From positions 1 to 64,000 of the forward strand of contig JALSNX010000001.1 in NCBI GenBank assembly GCA_026986775.1: a stretch of 64,000 nucleotides of DNA, in the 5' to 3' direction. Positions 1 to 8,803 of this stretch are shown piece after piece. The DNA comes from Caldifarciminota bacterium (GTDB taxonomy: Bacteria > Hydrothermota > Hydrothermia > UBA1063 > CAJXJZ01). The position numbers were made by a program, and so were the translations under genes. Position 1 is the first letter of the stretch. Each line of letters opens with the position of its first letter. Under the pieces are notes generated by a model. That model was not told where the DNA came from and searched no databases. It was given only the letters and a program-made list of their open reading frames with translations.

Positions 1-1
1 T

Positions 2-47
2 TACCCTCCTTCTTCCTTTTGTTGCCTTTATTAGAAGAAGGAGGGTA
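2..47. terminator. Inverted repeat, probable terminator
   Basis: A perfect 13-bp stem (TACCCTCCTTCTT, 2-14, with its complement at 35-47) encloses a 20-base loop and is followed by an A/T-rich stretch. It probably ends a gene lying left of the window. The loop is long and the T tract is broken, so efficiency is uncertain. Confidence 0.5.
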
Positions 48-61
48 CTATATTTTACTCG

Positions 62-120
62 TTTCGTGTAGTTTTTATCATGAGCCAATGATATACCTTT
101 CGTGTAGATTTTTAATGAGG
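62..120. repeat. Imperfect direct repeat upstream of wHTH gene
   Basis: The ten-mer TTTCGTGTAG occurs at 62-71 and 98-107. Each copy is followed by a T-rich stretch and ATGAG, so the repeat unit is about 23 bp with a 36-bp period. Both copies lie just upstream of the consensus promoter at 132-160. Tandem operator half-sites for an activator, or for the wHTH protein itself, are the simplest reading. Two copies with a gap of about 13 bp do not make a CRISPR array. Confidence 0.5.
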
Positions 121-131
121 CAACTCGCAAT

Positions 132-160
132 TTGACAGAACTGCTCTTGTTGTTTATAAT
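132..160 (+). promoter_or_regulatory. Consensus sigma70-type promoter
   Basis: TTGACA (132-137), a 17-bp spacer and TATAAT (155-160) match the housekeeping consensus exactly. It would start transcription near 167, giving a 33-nt leader before the ATG at 200 with a strong AAGGAGG ribosome site. Confidence 0.85.
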
Positions 161-199
161 AAGAATAAAACAATAACCGTTAAAAACAAGGAGGTTGTT

Positions 200-430
200 A
201 TGCCGTGCAGGAAAAAGAAAGATGAAGGACTTGATGATGTGCAAAAGGCTATACTCAATGCTCTGAAAGACTTTAAAGAACCAGCAGGCTGCAAGGAAAT
301 CGCTGAAAAGGCCGGCCTTCCTACACCAAAGGTTACGGGTAAACTGAGAGGCTTAAAAAATAGAGGACTTGTAGAAAGTCCCGTAAAAGGTAAGTATGTA
401 ATTACCGAGGAAGGCAAAAAGGCTCTTTAA
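200..430 (+). CDS. Small winged-helix DNA-binding protein
   Basis: This 76-residue protein is basic at its N terminus, then shows a helix-turn-helix pattern (DVQKAILNALKDF, EIAEKAGLPTPKVTGKLRGL) and a wing-like end (GLVESPVKGKYVITEEGKKAL). This is the usual layout of MarR/DprA-type winged helices, and nothing else is attached. The start is fixed by AAGGAGG nine bases upstream. A consensus promoter and two direct repeats precede it, which could be autoregulatory sites. It stands alone and is convergent with the HD-GYP gene. Residue C3 and the basic patch are not diagnostic. The regulated genes are unknown. Confidence 0.75.
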   Translation: MPCRKKKDEGLDDVQKAILNALKDFKEPAGCKEIAEKAGLPTPKVTGKLRGLKNRGLVESPVKGKYVITEEGKKAL

Positions 431-436
431 AATCAT

Positions 437-457
437 GAGTGGGGCAATGCCCCACTC
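437..457. terminator. Bidirectional terminator hairpin
   Basis: GAGTGGGGC and its complement flank a 3-base loop, directly between the convergent wHTH (ends 430) and HD-GYP (ends 459) genes. The flanking T-runs are short on both strands. The position supports a shared terminator. Confidence 0.6.
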
Positions 458-458
458 A

Positions 459-1973
459 CTACCCTTTTATTGCTATCTTCAAAGCCTCCACCACTTTTGA
501 GTCAAATTTTATACCTTTCTGTTTTTCCAGTTCTCTTATTGCTTCCTCTGGAGAAAGGGGTTTCTGATACTTTCTTGTAAGGGTTGTTGCAGCTGCAAAA
601 TCATCCACAATGCCTATAATCTGTGAAATTATGTGAGGATTCTTTATACCATAGGGATATCCACTTCCATCTATTCTTTCATGATGTTCCTCTACATATC
701 TGGCAAACTCAGGCATTCCCATTTTCTTCATTATAATTGCACCATAGGCTGGATGGTATCTCATACTCTCCCACTCAAGATCAACGGGTTTTGTCGGTTT
801 ATTCAAAATATACCAGGGTATATAAAGTTTTCCTGTATCATGCAGAAGTCCTGCGAGATAAATCTTGCCCAGATTTATTTCCTCGCCTCCTAATATGTTA
901 TAAGCTTCTGCCACCTTCTTTGAATACTCGGCAACAGTTTTTGAGTGGTCCTCGCCAAGGTACCAGTCTTTTGAAAGCAGAGTGGACAGAAGATAAAGAA
1001 GTAACTCTTTACCCTCCTGTGAGAAGATATTTATATACGGTGTATCCATGGCAAGGACAAGAACAATGGTATCAATTATTTCCTTCTGTCTCATTTCATC
1101 CTGAAGCAAAATAGCTTCTTTCAATGCCCTTTTGAAATAGTTTACTGCTCCCTTTGTGTCCTGCCTTCTCCATGAAAAAAGCGCCCATGTTCTGTAAAGC
1201 ACAGGAAGCATGTGCCTTTTGGTCTTATCGTGCATAATTTTGTTGTCAATGTCCATGAGCAGTTTCGCAGCTTCCTGAATATTACCTGTGGCAAGATTGA
1301 ACTCTATTTCGTTTACAGCGAGAAACAGGCGATCCTTTTCTATTTTTTTCAATTCTTCAAGATGTGACCTTATTCGGGCTATATGGTCCTTATTTTCCCC
1401 CTCTTTGAAAAGTGAACGCAGGAGCGTATCTATCATATTTGACAGGAGTATCAGCTTAAAGTCATCATATTTTATAAGGTCGTACCTGTTAAATTCTTTC
1501 TCCTTGACCTGTCCAAAAAGATTTAATGCATGGGAATACGTATCATAGGCTTTTTCATACTCAAATAAATGAAAGTGCTGGGTGAAACCAGCGAGGTAGT
1601 AAAAGAGAGGGCCTAACGTTGTATTCTCATACAAAAGAGCATTTGCTTTTAATTCCTCATAAACAGGAGGAAGGTAAAGCGTTGTAAGTAGAGTTTCATA
1701 ATAACGATAGAGGTTTTTAAGGTATTCTTTCTCCCTGCCTGTTTCTTTATACGTTCTTGCCTGTTCCCTGTAAACTATAGCAGCTTCAACTGATAGTCCC
1801 ACTCTCAAGAGTTCTCTCACGTATTTCTGGTGATTTTTAAGTGGTGTTGTCATTATTTTAAGCTGAGCAATAAAGTCATCTGTGTTTCTGGCAAACCTCA
1901 AAAGTTCCTCATTTGTGAGGGATAATAAATCCTCTGTTTTCTGAAGTTCTTTTAAATACTTTTCCATCTCCAT
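459..1973 (-). CDS. HD-GYP domain protein with TPR-like N terminus
   Basis: The protein has 504 residues. The C-terminal third carries HD-GYP signatures: LLHDTGK with the HD pair at residues 378-379, and HHERIDGSGYP starting at 430. This family hydrolyses cyclic di-nucleotides, usually c-di-GMP. The first 330 or so residues are helical and look like TPR repeats; no receiver or membrane segment is visible, so it is probably cytoplasmic and regulated by protein contact. It follows the GH57 gene with a 4-nt gap, so the two are co-transcribed. The functional link to the amylase is unclear. Phosphodiesterase activity is inferred from the motifs. Confidence 0.85.
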   Translation of the reverse strand: MEMEKYLKELQKTEDLLSLTNEELLRFARNTDDFIAQLKIMTTPLKNHQKYVRELLRVGLSVEAAIVYREQARTYKETGREKEYLKNLYRYYETLLTTLYLPPVYEELKANALLYENTTLGPLFYYLAGFTQHFHLFEYEKAYDTYSHALNLFGQVKEKEFNRYDLIKYDDFKLILLSNMIDTLLRSLFKEGENKDHIARIRSHLEELKKIEKDRLFLAVNEIEFNLATGNIQEAAKLLMDIDNKIMHDKTKRHMLPVLYRTWALFSWRRQDTKGAVNYFKRALKEAILLQDEMRQKEIIDTIVLVLAMDTPYINIFSQEGKELLLYLLSTLLSKDWYLGEDHSKTVAEYSKKVAEAYNILGGEEINLGKIYLAGLLHDTGKLYIPWYILNKPTKPVDLEWESMRYHPAYGAIIMKKMGMPEFARYVEEHHERIDGSGYPYGIKNPHIISQIIGIVDDFAAATTLTRKYQKPLSPEEAIRELEKQKGIKFDSKVVEALKIAIKG

Positions 1974-1977
1974 TTTA

Positions 1978-4900
1978 TCACCTGTGTATCCAGAATGCCC
2001 TTATTTCTGGGGTTTTACCCTCTCTCCAGACAGAGAGGTATGCTTTCTGTTTTCCTGATGGGTCAAGAATGTCCAAAACTGGCGGTGCGTTCTTTCCTCC
2101 TCCACCGATTTCCCACTCTCCACCTCTTTTTGTGACCTTCCTTATACCGTTTTTACCATAACCATCATAGGAGAGGACCAGAACATACCCTCCCTCAATT
2201 TCACCGACAACACTTTCAGGAAAAGCTACTAAAATTGCATTGTCTTTCTTATCCACAGAAACATCCACATCCTGTATTTTTCTGCCATTTTCATCATATA
2301 TTCCTGTATGTTCGGGCCACCCACAGACCAGCACAGCGTACTTATAAGGTCTGTCAAATACCACATTGATGTTATCATAAAACGGTTTCTTACTTCCCTC
2401 TCTTGACATGATATAAAAGTGAATAAAGGGGAAGGAAAAGCCATAGGGAGCTGCCCACGGGTTACCCAGTTTCGCAAACCTGAATTTCAGAATGTATCTT
2501 CCTTTGGGATCTTTATAAACCTCCATCCCAAGTAGGTCAAAAACACCTTTTTCAAATACACCGTTTTGTGGGTAGGAGTAATTACCATCTCCATAATCAT
2601 CACCCTTTCTGTCCTTTTCCTTAAAATACAGTTCTGCACCTATAAGAGAAACTGCATTTTTGGCCATTATACCACCTCCAGAAGAGGCACCAGTATAGGA
2701 AGTATTCAGTATTGTAGAATCCAGAAATGCAGGATAGGGTTTACCCAATATTTGATACACGTTTTTGAGCGTTCTTCTGAACATCACATCTGTCCATCTA
2801 TCACCACCGGGTGCATTCTGATCATTACCAAAAAACCAGAACCAGTCAGAACCCTCAGCAGAAGCAAGTTCCATAAATGCCCTATCAAGCACAACTTTTT
2901 CATACTTTCCACTTGCTTTCTGCTTTTCAAACCACTTCCTTACCCTGCCGAGATAATCCCACGCGAGGTTTTCTTCGGGCTCCCCTATCCAGGTTGAAAA
3001 ATCGGCATTTATCCATGAGCCTGCAAAGAGATGATTAATATGTCTCTTTGGTGGATACTTTTCAAGGAAATCATACACGGTGGTTGTAATAAGCCAGTCA
3101 GAACTGTCAAGTTGCGAATAAAGTGCATGGAAAAAATCCTTCGCATCGCGCTTATACCATTCCCATGCATTCTCCCCATCAAGAATTACTGTCACAAGAT
3201 GAGGCTGTGGGTCATCTGCAAACTTTTTATGTATCTCGTAAAGGGTTTTTATAAAATCGTTTGCTGCAGCCACACCGGATAAAGACCTGTACCTGAAGCC
3301 TATTCTGTCTGAAAGATCGGTATCCCTGAAAACCATATAGACGGTCTTATCCTTTTTCCCCACCACATAGGGCCTGTACATGTCATCAGCCTGTAAAAGC
3401 CCCTTATTTAAACTCCTTGAAAGAACACCCACATCAGATGCCATCCACTTAAAACCTGCATCATGTACAAGCGGGACAATTGCCTCTGCCACTGAACCTT
3501 CAGCAGGCCACATACCATAAGGTTTCCTGCCAAAGATGCTCTCATATTTCATAACTGCCTTCTTAAGATGCCACATGGCATCAGATGGCCATGAAAACCT
3601 CGGAGGAAGTGGAGTATTGGGCATTGCCTCTTTTGCAAGGTCTGTATCGTAAATAAGCGGCAAAATTGGATGATAATAGGGTGTGGTTATAACTTCAATT
3701 TGGCCCATATCCTGAAGTTTTTTGTGCTCAGGTATAATAGCCTTTAATATCTCAAACTCAATGTCCATCACCTCTTTCTTCTGTTTCTCCGTAAAATTCC
3801 TTCCCTGCTCAATGTATTTTTTCACCGAAACCGTCTTGCCCGTTGGTAAAGTGACTTCGCCTTCTTGAAAATCGGGGTCAAACCACGCAAGATTAAACCA
3901 CATCTGAAGATCTCTATAGTCCTGTGTGGTATACCTTTTCATGGTCTTTTCAAAATTTATACTGCCATCTGGGTTCATTACTCTCTTTAGCCTGAGTTCC
4001 CTGTATCTTGGCCATATATCAATCATGTTGTCCCAGTTGGCAGAGAAGAAACTGGAAAGTAGATGTTTTTTATCTTCAACTGTAAGACTGTCGGCATTTT
4101 TCAATGTCATCCTGACCTCAACATCAGGTGATTTACCCTCTTCATACATTTTTATTTCGTTTTCAAGTTGCATTAGCAAAACAGGAGTTAGATTGATGGT
4201 AACATGCACATTGGGATAGTTTTCAAGAATATGCGCCATATCAAAATAGTCTTTAATTCCGTGTAGCCTTACCCATGGTGCAAAGTATTCACCTGTTTTG
4301 AGGTCCTGATAGTATCTCGGCTGATGTTGGTGCCACACTATGGCAAGATAAAGAGGAGTGCCGAGTTTTTTCAATTTTCCCATTACAGGCTCATTTTCAT
4401 AGGCCTTCGCCGGGGTTTCATATAAAACTTTTCCATCATCTGTCAATTTAAAAGAGGAATTAAAACCACCATACCCATCGTCCACCTTTGCAGGATTTAA
4501 TGGGTCAGGAACCCATTTTGTGCCATCAACCACAAATTTGTACTGATAATAACCAGGAGCCAGTTTAATTTTTACCTTCCAGATTCCATTTTCTTTTTTC
4601 ATGGGCTGGCTTTTTGAATCCCAGTTATTGAAAGTGCCTGCAATATAAACGCTCTTTGCATTATCATCAGCAAAGGTAAACACCACACCGTCTTTATCAA
4701 AATAGGGTGCACGCGCACCTTTAGCACCAACAATCAAAACAGAATTAAATCCACCGTATCCATCTGGCTCTTTTAAGGGATTGTCTTTATCATCTTTCCA
4801 TTCACTTCCATTTATAACAAACTTGTAGAGGTATTTACCGGGTTTAAGTTCCTTTTTGAACATCCATGTAGTATCATCAACTTTCTTCATTGCCCACTGT

Positions 4901-5034
4901 GGATTGTTGGGACTCCAGTTATTGAAACTACCCGCTACGTAAACACTCTGTGCACCGGAAGTGTGAAAGACAAAGGTGACACTATCATCCTTTACCTGCG
5001 CAAGGGATATAAGTAGCAACAGGACTTTTAACAT
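1978..5034 (-). CDS. Secreted GH57 family glycosidase with two CBM48-like domains
   Basis: This 1018-residue protein begins with a short hydrophobic signal (LKVLLLLISLAQ). Two consecutive CBM48/AMPK-type starch-binding modules follow (about 17-100 and 110-200), each with a SVYVAGSFNNW-like strand. The GH57 catalytic domain has HQHQP at 235-239, the nucleophile motif GMWPAEGSV (Glu512) and the acid motif ILDGENAWEW (Asp619). The last 230 residues form a beta-rich module like those at the C terminus of glucodextranases and amylopullulanases. It probably degrades alpha-glucans outside the cytoplasm. A TATAAT (complement of 5058-5063) lies upstream with a poor -35. Exact specificity (amylase or pullulanase) cannot be set from sequence. 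Confidence 0.9.
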   Translation of the reverse strand: MLKVLLLLISLAQVKDDSVTFVFHTSGAQSVYVAGSFNNWSPNNPQWAMKKVDDTTWMFKKELKPGKYLYKFVINGSEWKDDKDNPLKEPDGYGGFNSVLIVGAKGARAPYFDKDGVVFTFADDNAKSVYIAGTFNNWDSKSQPMKKENGIWKVKIKLAPGYYQYKFVVDGTKWVPDPLNPAKVDDGYGGFNSSFKLTDDGKVLYETPAKAYENEPVMGKLKKLGTPLYLAIVWHQHQPRYYQDLKTGEYFAPWVRLHGIKDYFDMAHILENYPNVHVTINLTPVLLMQLENEIKMYEEGKSPDVEVRMTLKNADSLTVEDKKHLLSSFFSANWDNMIDIWPRYRELRLKRVMNPDGSINFEKTMKRYTTQDYRDLQMWFNLAWFDPDFQEGEVTLPTGKTVSVKKYIEQGRNFTEKQKKEVMDIEFEILKAIIPEHKKLQDMGQIEVITTPYYHPILPLIYDTDLAKEAMPNTPLPPRFSWPSDAMWHLKKAVMKYESIFGRKPYGMWPAEGSVAEAIVPLVHDAGFKWMASDVGVLSRSLNKGLLQADDMYRPYVVGKKDKTVYMVFRDTDLSDRIGFRYRSLSGVAAANDFIKTLYEIHKKFADDPQPHLVTVILDGENAWEWYKRDAKDFFHALYSQLDSSDWLITTTVYDFLEKYPPKRHINHLFAGSWINADFSTWIGEPEENLAWDYLGRVRKWFEKQKASGKYEKVVLDRAFMELASAEGSDWFWFFGNDQNAPGGDRWTDVMFRRTLKNVYQILGKPYPAFLDSTILNTSYTGASSGGGIMAKNAVSLIGAELYFKEKDRKGDDYGDGNYSYPQNGVFEKGVFDLLGMEVYKDPKGRYILKFRFAKLGNPWAAPYGFSFPFIHFYIMSREGSKKPFYDNINVVFDRPYKYAVLVCGWPEHTGIYDENGRKIQDVDVSVDKKDNAILVAFPESVVGEIEGGYVLVLSYDGYGKNGIRKVTKRGGEWEIGGGGKNAPPVLDILDPSGKQKAYLSVWREGKTPEIRAFWIHR

Positions 5035-5057
5035 ACAATACCCTCCATTTAAACTTT

Positions 5058-5134
5058 ATTATAACCGAGAGACGGCGTATAGGGAACAACAATTACTCCA
5101 CCTATTTGTCATACTTTATGTGGTGGCTTATAAT
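5058..5134. promoter_or_regulatory. Divergent promoter region
   Basis: On the plus strand TTGTCA (5106-5111), 17 bp and TATAAT (5129-5134) drive the membrane-protein gene. On the minus strand a TATAAT (5063-5058) lies ahead of the GH57 gene with a poor -35. The ORF track starts the plus ORF at TTG 5106, which is the -35 box itself, so the true start must be downstream. Confidence 0.7.
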
Positions 5135-5153
5135 TAAATATAAACAGGGAAAA

Positions 5154-5576
5154 ATGATGACAACAGTTGGTATTATAATTATTTTCCTTCTTGCCGGGGC
5201 ACTATCTTACGGGTTTTACTGGGGTTACAAAAAAAATCTGTCTATAATGAAAGAGACTGCAAAGTTGCTGGAAGAATACTTCACTCCTACAAGGAAGTAT
5301 TATACATGGATAGGTGGGGTTGTAGGTTTTGAAGCCCAGTATTTCTTACTTGATGGAAGGAAAATTCACGTAAAACTCATTCTCGTTCCGAGGCACGCAA
5401 TCCTGTATTATCCCATTTCCCTTCTCCTTAAAAGGAGGGACAAACTTTTTTTCAGGGGCAAACTGGACCTTTCAGACATTGATGAGAAACATATAATCAA
5501 GCGACTTGCAAATGGTGAGGTTGTGGTAGAAATGAATCCCAACCCCAAAGACATTAAGAAGATAAAATTGCTGTGA
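5154..5576 (+). CDS. Small membrane-anchored protein of unknown function
   Basis: I choose ATG 5154 (140 residues) because the longer ORF start overlaps the promoter. The protein opens with one hydrophobic helix (VGIIIIFLLAGALSYGFYWGY), then a basic mixed alpha/beta domain with a second mildly hydrophobic stretch (HAILYYPISLLL). I do not recognise the family. It overlaps the lytic transglycosylase gene by four bases (GTGA), suggesting co-translation and possibly an envelope role. Confidence 0.65.
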   Translation: MMTTVGIIIIFLLAGALSYGFYWGYKKNLSIMKETAKLLEEYFTPTRKYYTWIGGVVGFEAQYFLLDGRKIHVKLILVPRHAILYYPISLLLKRRDKLFFRGKLDLSDIDEKHIIKRLANGEVVVEMNPNPKDIKKIKLL

Positions 5577-7564
5577 AGTTACTGGCTATAATTCTTCTCT
5601 ACACTAATTTTGAGGGTCTGTTTAAAAGCTGTGAGTTTGATAGTATATTAAATCTCAAACCGAAAACTGTTTATGACTCTGTTATTTATCTTCGGTCTGC
5701 TGTACTACTGGAAAGATGGGATGTGATTGCGCCAATTTTAGAAAAAACTGACCCGGACTCAGCAAATCCCTCATATCTGCCTTATATTCTTCAGTATCTC
5801 ATCAACAGTCCCTATGATGGGCGGGGTAGTGACTTTTTTAAAAGGGCACTCAGTTTATACAGCGGTGTGGAAGATTATATAACCTACATGCTGGGGCTTT
5901 ACTATCTTGAAAACAACCGGATAGACAGTGCAACCTCGCTTCTTTTTAAACTGAAGGTTCAAAACAGGTATCTATTTTATAAACTTGCGAGGGAGATTAC
6001 CTCACGACTTATCCAGTATAGAGAATTCAATAAATTCATGGTACTCAGAAAAAAGCTGGGTCTAAATGGGAAATACTTTCAATATGCTTATATTCTTTCA
6101 CTTAAAGGTACACAAAAACCATACAGACCCCTACTTTATAGATTTCTGAAAAAAAATCCCAAATCTCCCTACAGTGTTGCTCTGATTAAGTATCTTGATA
6201 AATACACTCCTGAATTTATTCCCGCACTATACTATGCCAGAAAATACAGAAGGGTAGTCAGGGTCTATGAAAAATACCACCCCGAAAACGACCTTCTTTT
6301 AAGGCTTTACCTCAAAAGCCTCTATAAAACAAGAAACTACAAAAAATTTACAAAAACACTCAAGAAAAAGTACAAAAGATTGCAGGATAGTGACGATTCA
6401 GAACTATTTCTCATGGCAGGTATAGCGTATTTGCGCATGGGGAAGAAAAACAGGGCTCTGAGTATGTTTCTTCAGGGGTCCAGAAACGATGATATAAGAA
6501 ATATCACTGAATTCTTTTACACACTGTTTAAAAATCCAGAACTTGACAAAAAATGGAGAAAAACCCTTCTCGCCTACAAAGACAACTTTGACGGGTTTCT
6601 CCTTAACTTTTACTCAGGTCTATACTTCCTTGTTAAAGGAGATTCAACCAATGCCCGGCATTTCCTTCTGAATGCGCTGTCTATGTCTGAAAATCCTGCA
6701 GACAGAATTAAAGCCACATATTACCTTGCCAGAATGGATGACACCATACAAATAGTAGACAGTCTCTATTTAACATATTACAATGTCAGAAGTGGTGCAC
6801 TTAAAATAGACAGAACTCGCAACTTAATTCTCCTCTTTAACAACTACTACGCTGACTATCCTCTCCATCAGAACTCCGAACTATTCAGATGGAAAGTGTT
6901 GTTCATGCTGGGAGGCTACAGGCTCGTAAGAAGAGAGGTGGGAAAGAATCCCAGAGCAATGATACTTGCTGCCAGAATGGCTGAAAAAGAAGGGCTTATA
7001 GGGGAGAACGTCTTTTATGCGGTAAATCTTCTTCCATATGTGAGAGCCATATCCAATTCTGCAGGTTTGCCACTTGATTTTCTTAAAATGTATTTTCCTC
7101 TAAAATATCTCCCCAAAATAGAAAGATACTCATCACTATTTGGATTTGACCCTCTCCTTTTTATGTCACTCACAAGGGAGGAGAGCTGGTTCAACAATAA
7201 AGCCATAAGTCCTGCAGGGGCAATAGGCCTCTGTCAGCTTATGCCATATACTGCAAAGAAATTAGCAGGTGATAGCATTGATATAAGTACAACTTCTCTT
7301 TTCAATCCGGATATCAACATAAGGCTTGGAAGTTATTACTTTAGTGCACTGATGGACACCCTTGGTAGCGTTCCCCTTGCCCTTGCAGGTTACAATGCAG
7401 GCCCCCACAGAGCAAAAAGATGGATGAAAAACCTGGATGAAATTGAAGACCTTGACATTTTTGTAGAATTTATTCCTATTACAGAAACACGGGGATATAT
7501 AAAGCGGATACTGAGGACGAGAAGAATTTACGGTAAAATGATTGGTATGGGGGTAAAACCATGA
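5573..7564 (+). CDS. Soluble lytic murein transglycosylase (Slt70-like)
   Basis: 663 residues with a GTG start overlapping the previous stop. After a short hydrophobic N terminus come about 450 residues of helical superhelix (TPR-like repeats), as in Slt70. The C-terminal SLT domain shows SLTREESWFN with the catalytic Glu at 537, AGAIGLCQLMPYTA, and LALAGYNAGPHRAKRW. These are the standard GH23 motifs. The enzyme cleaves peptidoglycan, releasing 1,6-anhydro-muropeptides in the periplasm. It overlaps the NfeD gene by four bases, so the three genes form one operon. Confidence 0.92.
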   Translation: MKLLAIILLYTNFEGLFKSCEFDSILNLKPKTVYDSVIYLRSAVLLERWDVIAPILEKTDPDSANPSYLPYILQYLINSPYDGRGSDFFKRALSLYSGVEDYITYMLGLYYLENNRIDSATSLLFKLKVQNRYLFYKLAREITSRLIQYREFNKFMVLRKKLGLNGKYFQYAYILSLKGTQKPYRPLLYRFLKKNPKSPYSVALIKYLDKYTPEFIPALYYARKYRRVVRVYEKYHPENDLLLRLYLKSLYKTRNYKKFTKTLKKKYKRLQDSDDSELFLMAGIAYLRMGKKNRALSMFLQGSRNDDIRNITEFFYTLFKNPELDKKWRKTLLAYKDNFDGFLLNFYSGLYFLVKGDSTNARHFLLNALSMSENPADRIKATYYLARMDDTIQIVDSLYLTYYNVRSGALKIDRTRNLILLFNNYYADYPLHQNSELFRWKVLFMLGGYRLVRREVGKNPRAMILAARMAEKEGLIGENVFYAVNLLPYVRAISNSAGLPLDFLKMYFPLKYLPKIERYSSLFGFDPLLFMSLTREESWFNNKAISPAGAIGLCQLMPYTAKKLAGDSIDISTTSLFNPDINIRLGSYYFSALMDTLGSVPLALAGYNAGPHRAKRWMKNLDEIEDLDIFVEFIPITETRGYIKRILRTRRIYGKMIGMGVKP

Positions 7565-8799
7565 ATATTTCAACCATTCTCTTTGGTTTCGTATATGTAC
7601 TAAATGCCAGTGGTGCCATCACACCACCTATGGCAGAGTATATAACCCGTGGCATTACTCAGGCTGAAAGGAATAATGCTGAACTTGTATTGATAAAACT
7701 GGATACTCCCGGCGGGCTTGACGAATCCATGCGGGAGATTGTCAAAAAGGAACTTGACAGCAAGGTTCCAGTATGTGTATATGTTCATCCCAAAGGCGCA
7801 AGGGCTGCATCAGCAGGGGCCTTTATTTTTCTTGCAGCCCACATTACGGCCATGAGTCCCGGAACCAGCGTAGGAGCGGCACATCCGGTAACAGTAGAGG
7901 GCAAGATGGACTCTGTAATGAGTGAAAAAATGGTAAACTATGCTTCAAGCTATATAAAGTCCATTGCGAGGACACGAGGACGTAATGCTGAGATAGCCGC
8001 TTTAATGGTTGAACATTCTCTGAGTCTCTCTGCAATTGAGGCAAAAAACAAAGGTCTTGCAGATTATCTTGCACCATCCGTTGACTCTCTTATAAGCCTT
8101 CTTGATGGTAAAACAGTAAATCTAAATGGCAAAGAAATAACCTTAAACCTGAAAAACTCACAAATTAAAGAGATTTCTATGTCCTTAAGGGAAAAGCTTC
8201 TTTTAATACTCACTTCACCCAACATTGCCTATATTCTCATGATGATAGGAATCTACGGACTTTTGTTTGAGCTTTCCCATCCAGGTGCTATACTTCCAGG
8301 AGTGGTTGGAGCAATCTCTCTCATACTTGCTTTTTATTCTTTTCAGACAATACCTGTAAATTATGCGGGAATAATTCTAATAGTGCTCGGTATTCTATTT
8401 TTCATTCTTGACATTAAAATACCCTCTCATGGACTTTTGTCCCTTTCAGGCATAGTATCTATTGGTCTTGGCTCATTTCTCATGTTCAAAGGTAATGCTC
8501 CATTTTTTACGGTTTCGGTGTGGAGTATCCTGAGCGTCCTTGTTTTCACACTCATATTCTTCCTGTGGATTATTGCAAAAGTGCTGGAAAGTTTTATGAA
8601 AAAACCAGTAACCGGGAAAGAAGGACTCATTGGACTTACGGGTATTGTAAAGGAGGACGTAGACGAAAATCACGGTATGGTTCTTGTGCACGGAGAACTC
8701 TGGCAGGCAAGGAGTAAAACCCCCATAAAAAAGGGCGAGAAAATTAAAGTAATAAAGGTGGATGGATTTACTCTAACAGTTAAAAAAGTAAAGAATTAA
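7561..8799 (+). CDS. NfeD family membrane serine protease
   Basis: 412 residues. The N-terminal ClpP-like domain has DTPGGLDESMREI and the nucleophile motif AASAGAF (Ser84). Several membrane helices follow (about 215-340), then a C-terminal NfeD OB-fold (GLTGIVKEDV to KVDGFTLTVKKV). This is the long NfeD1/STOPP form that usually works beside a stomatin-like protein, but no stomatin gene is seen here. It probably cleaves membrane-associated substrates. The gene overlaps the transglycosylase by four bases and ends five bases from a convergent porin-like gene. Confidence 0.9.
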   Translation: MNISTILFGFVYVLNASGAITPPMAEYITRGITQAERNNAELVLIKLDTPGGLDESMREIVKKELDSKVPVCVYVHPKGARAASAGAFIFLAAHITAMSPGTSVGAAHPVTVEGKMDSVMSEKMVNYASSYIKSIARTRGRNAEIAALMVEHSLSLSAIEAKNKGLADYLAPSVDSLISLLDGKTVNLNGKEITLNLKNSQIKEISMSLREKLLLILTSPNIAYILMMIGIYGLLFELSHPGAILPGVVGAISLILAFYSFQTIPVNYAGIILIVLGILFFILDIKIPSHGLLSLSGIVSIGLGSFLMFKGNAPFFTVSVWSILSVLVFTLIFFLWIIAKVLESFMKKPVTGKEGLIGLTGIVKEDVDENHGMVLVHGELWQARSKTPIKKGEKIKVIKVDGFTLTVKKVKN

Positions 8800-8803
8800 C
8801 TTT

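Noticed and set aside
62-120. Possible CRISPR repeats at the left edge
   Set aside because: Only two copies, spacing too short (about 13 bp between units), imperfect ends, and no cas genes in the window.
5106-5153. N-terminal extension MSYFMWWLIIKY in the ORF track
   Set aside because: The TTG start is the -35 box of a TTGTCA-17-TATAAT promoter; ATG 5154 follows it.
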